This document shows, one piece after another, positions 5,710 to 5,895 of a stretch of 5,895 bases of DNA. How positions within the stretch are numbered: the stretch's first letter is position 1; each line of letters opens with the position of its first letter. Under the pieces are notes generated by a model. The model had not been told where the DNA came from. It searched no databases and saw only the letters and a program-made list of their open reading frames with translations. Location: the NCBI GenBank assembly GCA_900546715.1, contig UREA01000052.1:1-5895 (forward strand). The letters are read 5' to 3'. The translations under genes were made by a program, and so were the position numbers. This DNA is from an uncultured Mycoplasmatota bacterium. Its GTDB lineage: Bacteria > Bacillota_I > Bacilli_A > RF39 > UBA660.

Positions 5710-5895
5710 TGATTTACCACCAAATTATTTAAGTCTTTAAAATCTAGTCCAGTATATTTGTTTATCATTTCCAATGATAAACCATCATTTAACACTTTCT
5801 TAGCTGTTTCAAGTTTATTTTAAATAATACTTAATTCATGTAAATCTTCATCGTTTAAACCAGTAGATTTCATTATTAAATCTTTGGTTATACCA
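5706..5895 (-). pseudogene. Broken C-terminal fragment of a second Rpn-family-like gene
   Basis: One minus-strand frame reads from the right edge as GITKDLIMKSTGLNDEDLHE, meets an in-frame TAA at 5822-5820, and continues as NKLETAKKVLNDGLSLEMIN then KYTGLDFKDLNNLVVNQ to a TGA at 5708-5706. Both halves carry the small helical module (xIxKxTGLxxxDLxxL) found at the C-terminus of Rpn-family proteins, so the frame seems real on both sides of the stop. A nonsense mutation or a fusion of fragments is the likely cause. The upstream part lies outside the window, so the state of any nuclease domain cannot be judged. Confidence 0.55.

Overview
The window is very AT-rich. All supported genes lie on the minus strand, with good Shine-Dalgarno sites, TTGnnn-17-TATAAT-type promoters and TAA/TAG/TGA stops; the tryptophans I checked are TGG, so I see no sign of code 4. 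This suggests a low-GC Firmicute (Bacillota), possibly one of the gut Bacilli or Clostridia. That placement is inferred from composition and protein style, not from a marker gene.

Read in the direction of transcription (right to left), the window opens with debris of the Rpn / PD-(D/E)XK transposase-like family. First comes a C-terminal fragment broken by an in-frame stop (5706-5895), then an overlapping 81-residue ORF that also looks like only a C-terminal tail (5464-5709), closed by a terminator hairpin (5433-5460). The 225-base gap that follows (5239-5463) holds a second hairpin (5280-5316) overlapping a near-consensus promoter (5268-5296).

That promoter drives a tight four-gene operon, 5238 to 278, with gaps of 2, 9 and 12 bases. 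In order the genes encode: (1) a 357-residue helical cytoplasmic protein I do not recognise, with a GTG start; (2) a 501-residue McrB-type AAA+ NTPase with an N-terminal membrane anchor in place of a DNA-reading domain; (3) a 362-residue DUF2357 protein resembling the N-terminal part of McrC but with no visible nuclease domain; (4) a 422-residue single-pass membrane protein whose ectodomain carries a block of Asp-rich, thrombospondin-type-3-like calcium-binding repeats followed by a beta-rich C-terminal domain. A terminator that includes the last stop codon (252-285) ends the operon. A new extended -10 promoter (221-249) then serves a partial gene for another membrane-anchored exported protein that runs off the left edge.

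The operon is the interesting part. It pairs an McrB-like motor and a DUF2357 partner, as in McrBC type IV restriction, but has no nuclease that I can see, anchors the motor in the membrane and adds a calcium-binding surface protein. I infer one membrane-associated machine: NTPase plus DUF2357 subunit on the cytoplasmic face, the repeat protein outside, and the unknown first protein as a cytoplasmic partner. It could be an abortive or surface-sensing defence system derived from McrBC, or a cell-envelope machine. The sequence alone does not decide between these.
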